Assembly: GCA_029891385.1 (NCBI GenBank)
Contig: CM057233.1
Location: forward strand, 27,387,852 to 27,451,851
Length of the DNA stretch: 64,000 nucleotides
Source: Erythroxylum novogranatense
Lineage: Eukaryota > Streptophyta > Magnoliopsida > Malpighiales > Erythroxylaceae
Direction of reading: 5' to 3'
The number at the start of each line of letters is the position of its first letter. Position 1 is the stretch's first letter. Below the pieces are notes generated by a model. It ran no database searches, had not been told where the DNA came from, and was given only the letters and a program-made list of their open reading frames with translations. Shown here in pieces: positions 62,058 through 64,000 of the stretch. A program made the translations under genes and the position numbers.

Positions 62058-62720
62058 CTGCAACACCAAACAAAACATCATCGAAAAACAGCCCTAGCAC
62101 AAAGTCATAATGGTACTCCACAACAAAACATAGTTGGGGCTGAAGAAGTGAAAGGTAAAATTCCCACGAAGCCGGTAACAATCGCTTCATTTTTTTTTTT
62201 GTAACGCAATATGGTAATAGAACTCATAGGTAAACCAACAGGGCACAAGACTAACAAAGATATAAAAGAATGAATATGCTAAAATAAAGAGAAAAAAATT
62301 AAATTCTTGATACACGAGCTTCAGTGGATCTCTTGGAACTTTTGTCAAACACGAACTGAGCGGAAAAGCGTAAAGCCATATTACAGCAAACGAGCACGGG
62401 GCAAACAAGAGATAGTTGCCCAAAATAACAAAAACTTTCAAAATCCTCTATCTAATGACAAAGCTCAAAGTCAAATTAAATATTGATTTCCCCCATTAAC
62501 CAGAATAATTATACAAAAATCAAGAAACTGCGCGAAGAATGTGAATTGAAAACTTACATTGAGGGGAGAGAATAGAAGAGAAGAAGAAAAATCCACACAT
62601 TAAGAAGTTATAATTAATGTGAAAAAGAAAAACAGAAAAGCTGAAGCGCCACGTTCACTCACTGGTCACTACACAACAGAGAAGTGTTGGTTGGCGATGT
62701 GAAGAGCAGCGACAGATGAT
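62058..62720 (-). promoter_or_regulatory. 5' UTR exon, 5' UTR intron and promoter of the uL30 gene
   Basis: Splice donor CAATGTAAGTTTTC (GT at 62557) and acceptor TGTTGCAG bound a leader intron of 500 bp. The pyrimidine-rich leader CTTCTTCTCTTCTATTCTC (about 62570-62590) is typical of plant 5' UTRs. The transcription start is not visible. The open frames over the intron (62187-62441 and the N-terminal part of 61816-62190) are intronic. Confidence 0.6.
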
Positions 62721-63183
62721 AGTATGGACGTGACGAGAGCGTTGGACTAGACTAGGAGGAAGAGAGAGAGCAGCTTCGTTCACAAAGCAATAAATAAAAA
62801 TTATGCTTGCTTACGACAGGCTCGCTTTCTTTGGTCAATAATCTTCTAAAGCATTCATCCTTCATCACAATTGTAATTAGGGTTTTCAACTTCACTGATC
62901 AAGACCATTATAATTAGGGATCATAATCGACAAAAATGTAAAATGTTACATTCTCTTCTTTAGTATTTGGTTTTTAATATTTGTTTTATACCCGAATATG
63001 TTTGAAATATTAAAAAAAAAGAAAATTTTAAATTGTGTAAGAAAAATAAAATTCTCTTTTTTTAATATTTCAAAATTTATGTTTTGATCTTATTTGTACC
63101 TTTTTGGTCATCCTCTAAATTTGTTGCAAACAACTTCAAACTTTCTATGGTTCCATTCGTTTTTTGAAATTAATCTTCTTCGC

Positions 63184-63304
63184 CAACTAGTAGTGAATCA
63201 TCTCTATATATGTATGTAAGAACAAGAGCTACACTTTTTTCTTCCTTGAAATTGAGATACCTTAACATTTTTACTAGGGGCTAACATGTTACTATCGTCA
63301 TTAA
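63184..63304. other. Right flank of the inverted repeat
   Basis: Unrelated to the left flank at 29200-29314. No gene. Confidence 0.5.
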
Positions 63305-64000
63305 GGGGGTGTTTGGAATGTGATGAATTGAATTCAATGTGGGGATTGAATTCAATTCATTCATTTGGAATACAAAAATTACAAGAATTGAATTCATACT
63401 TGAATTCAATCTCTACAATTTAAAGGGGTTGAATTCATGTAAAAAACCACATGAATTCAACCCCACTTGACTTAGCTTGCTCCTAATATGAGTTATAACA
63501 TGAATTGAGTTTTATAACTCAATTCATGTTTGATATGTTTTGATATTTTTATAATAAATAGTTAAAAATTATATTATTAATTTAATTATTTTATATTCAA
63601 TTCAATAATATAATTTTGTTATCTAGAATTTAATATTTATTTAAATTATTTTAATTATCTAAAACTTAATATTTATTTAAATTATTTTTAGTTTTAATTT
63701 TTAATTAATTAAATTTATTTTTATCTCTTATATAATATTTATAAATAAATTATTAATTAAATAAAATGAAACATTTTAAAATTAATTTTTTATCTAGAAC
63801 ATAATATTTATTTAAATTATTTTAATTATCTAAAACTTAATATTTATTTAAATTATTTTTAGTTTTAAGGATTGTTTTAATTAATTAAATTTATTTTATC
63901 TCTTATATAATATTTATAAATAAACTATTAATTAAATAAAATGAAACATTTTAAAATTAACTTTTATCTAGAATTTAATATTTATAAATTATTTTAATTA
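63305..64000 (+). mobile_element. MITE-like element with GGGGGTGTTTGG terminus, cut by window end
   Basis: Begins TTAA then GGGGGTGTTTGGAA, followed by repeated TTGAATTCAA words, as at 2956. The interior is AT-rich and includes a tandem repeat. The second terminus lies outside the window. Confidence 0.45.
63621..64000. repeat. AT-rich tandem repeat, ~170-176 bp unit
   Basis: Units start TTATCTAGAA at 63621, about 63789 and about 63965, each followed by TAATATTTATTTAAATTATT, TATCTCTTATATAATATTTA and ATGAAACATTTTAAAATTAA. Just over two units are visible before the window ends. Confidence 0.85.

Larger units (their letters stand above)
57820..63183 (-). repeat. Outer part of the right arm of the giant inverted repeat
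   Basis: Reverse complement of 37716-41030 (as 57820-61131) and of 29315-31320 (as 61173-63183), joined through a 41-bp filler. The outer boundary is sharp at CTTCTTCGC (63183), opposite GCGAAGAAG (29315). Confidence 0.9.

Noticed and set aside
62187..62441. Open frame 84 codons (copy at 30059-30394) upstream of uL30
   Set aside because: Lies in the 5' UTR intron of the uL30 gene. The hydrophobic peptide comes from T-rich intron sequence.

Overview
This window is nuclear DNA of a flowering plant, most likely a eudicot. It is AT-rich and intron-bearing, and almost all of it is transposable elements: Ty1/copia, Ty3/gypsy (chromovirus and Tat-like), L1 and RTE LINEs, tRNA-derived SINEs and MITE-like elements. 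Only two host genes are recognisable: an F-box/PP2-B (phloem protein 2-like) gene and a gene for the mitochondrial ribosomal protein uL30. No bacterial, organellar or viral operon, no CRISPR array and no complete transposon polyprotein was seen.

Layout. 1-2.2 kb: a dead Ty1/copia pol 3' end with an internal 427-bp tandem duplication. 2.2-6.3 kb: AT-rich DNA with a MITE-like end, a long AAT microsatellite and a GC-rich minisatellite. 6.36-7.40 kb: a three-exon F-box/PP2-B gene with a single in-frame stop. 8.6-10 kb: a gypsy-type LTR followed by a degenerate primer-binding site. 11.33-23.6 kb: a non-autonomous chromovirus-like array (LTR-internal-LTR-internal-LTR) with LTRs of about 3.6 kb. It starts with an LTR 5' end, finishes with an inverted LTR 5' end, and has ATAAG on both sides. 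23.6-29.3 kb: RTE LINE fragments broken up by LTR-like DNA.

29.3-63.2 kb: a giant interrupted inverted repeat. Both outer ends carry the uL30 gene, intact on the right and degraded on the left. The arms also share a Tat-like solo LTR, a 5'-truncated L1 and a SINE-dimer block. The left arm keeps a 6.4-kb segment (SINE dimer plus a 3.5-4 kb L1) that the right arm lacks. The right arm was later hit by a 11.9-kb non-autonomous chromovirus-like element (45867-57814, duplication CTATA) with 4.2-kb LTRs. The window ends in another MITE-like end and a tandem AT-rich repeat.

The most noteworthy results are structural. (1) In the 11.3-23.6 kb array the last LTR is followed by exactly the four bases (TTTG) that separate LTR and primer-binding site, and then by an inverted LTR fragment. 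That is what an unprocessed U5 cDNA end ligated to a second cDNA and integrated through two U3 ends would look like. (2) Two separate breakpoints of the large inverted repeat carry the same filler sequence copied from the tail of the L1. (3) Differences between repeat copies cluster at CAG/CTG trinucleotides, which may be a base-calling artefact and limits how far 'broken' copies should be trusted.
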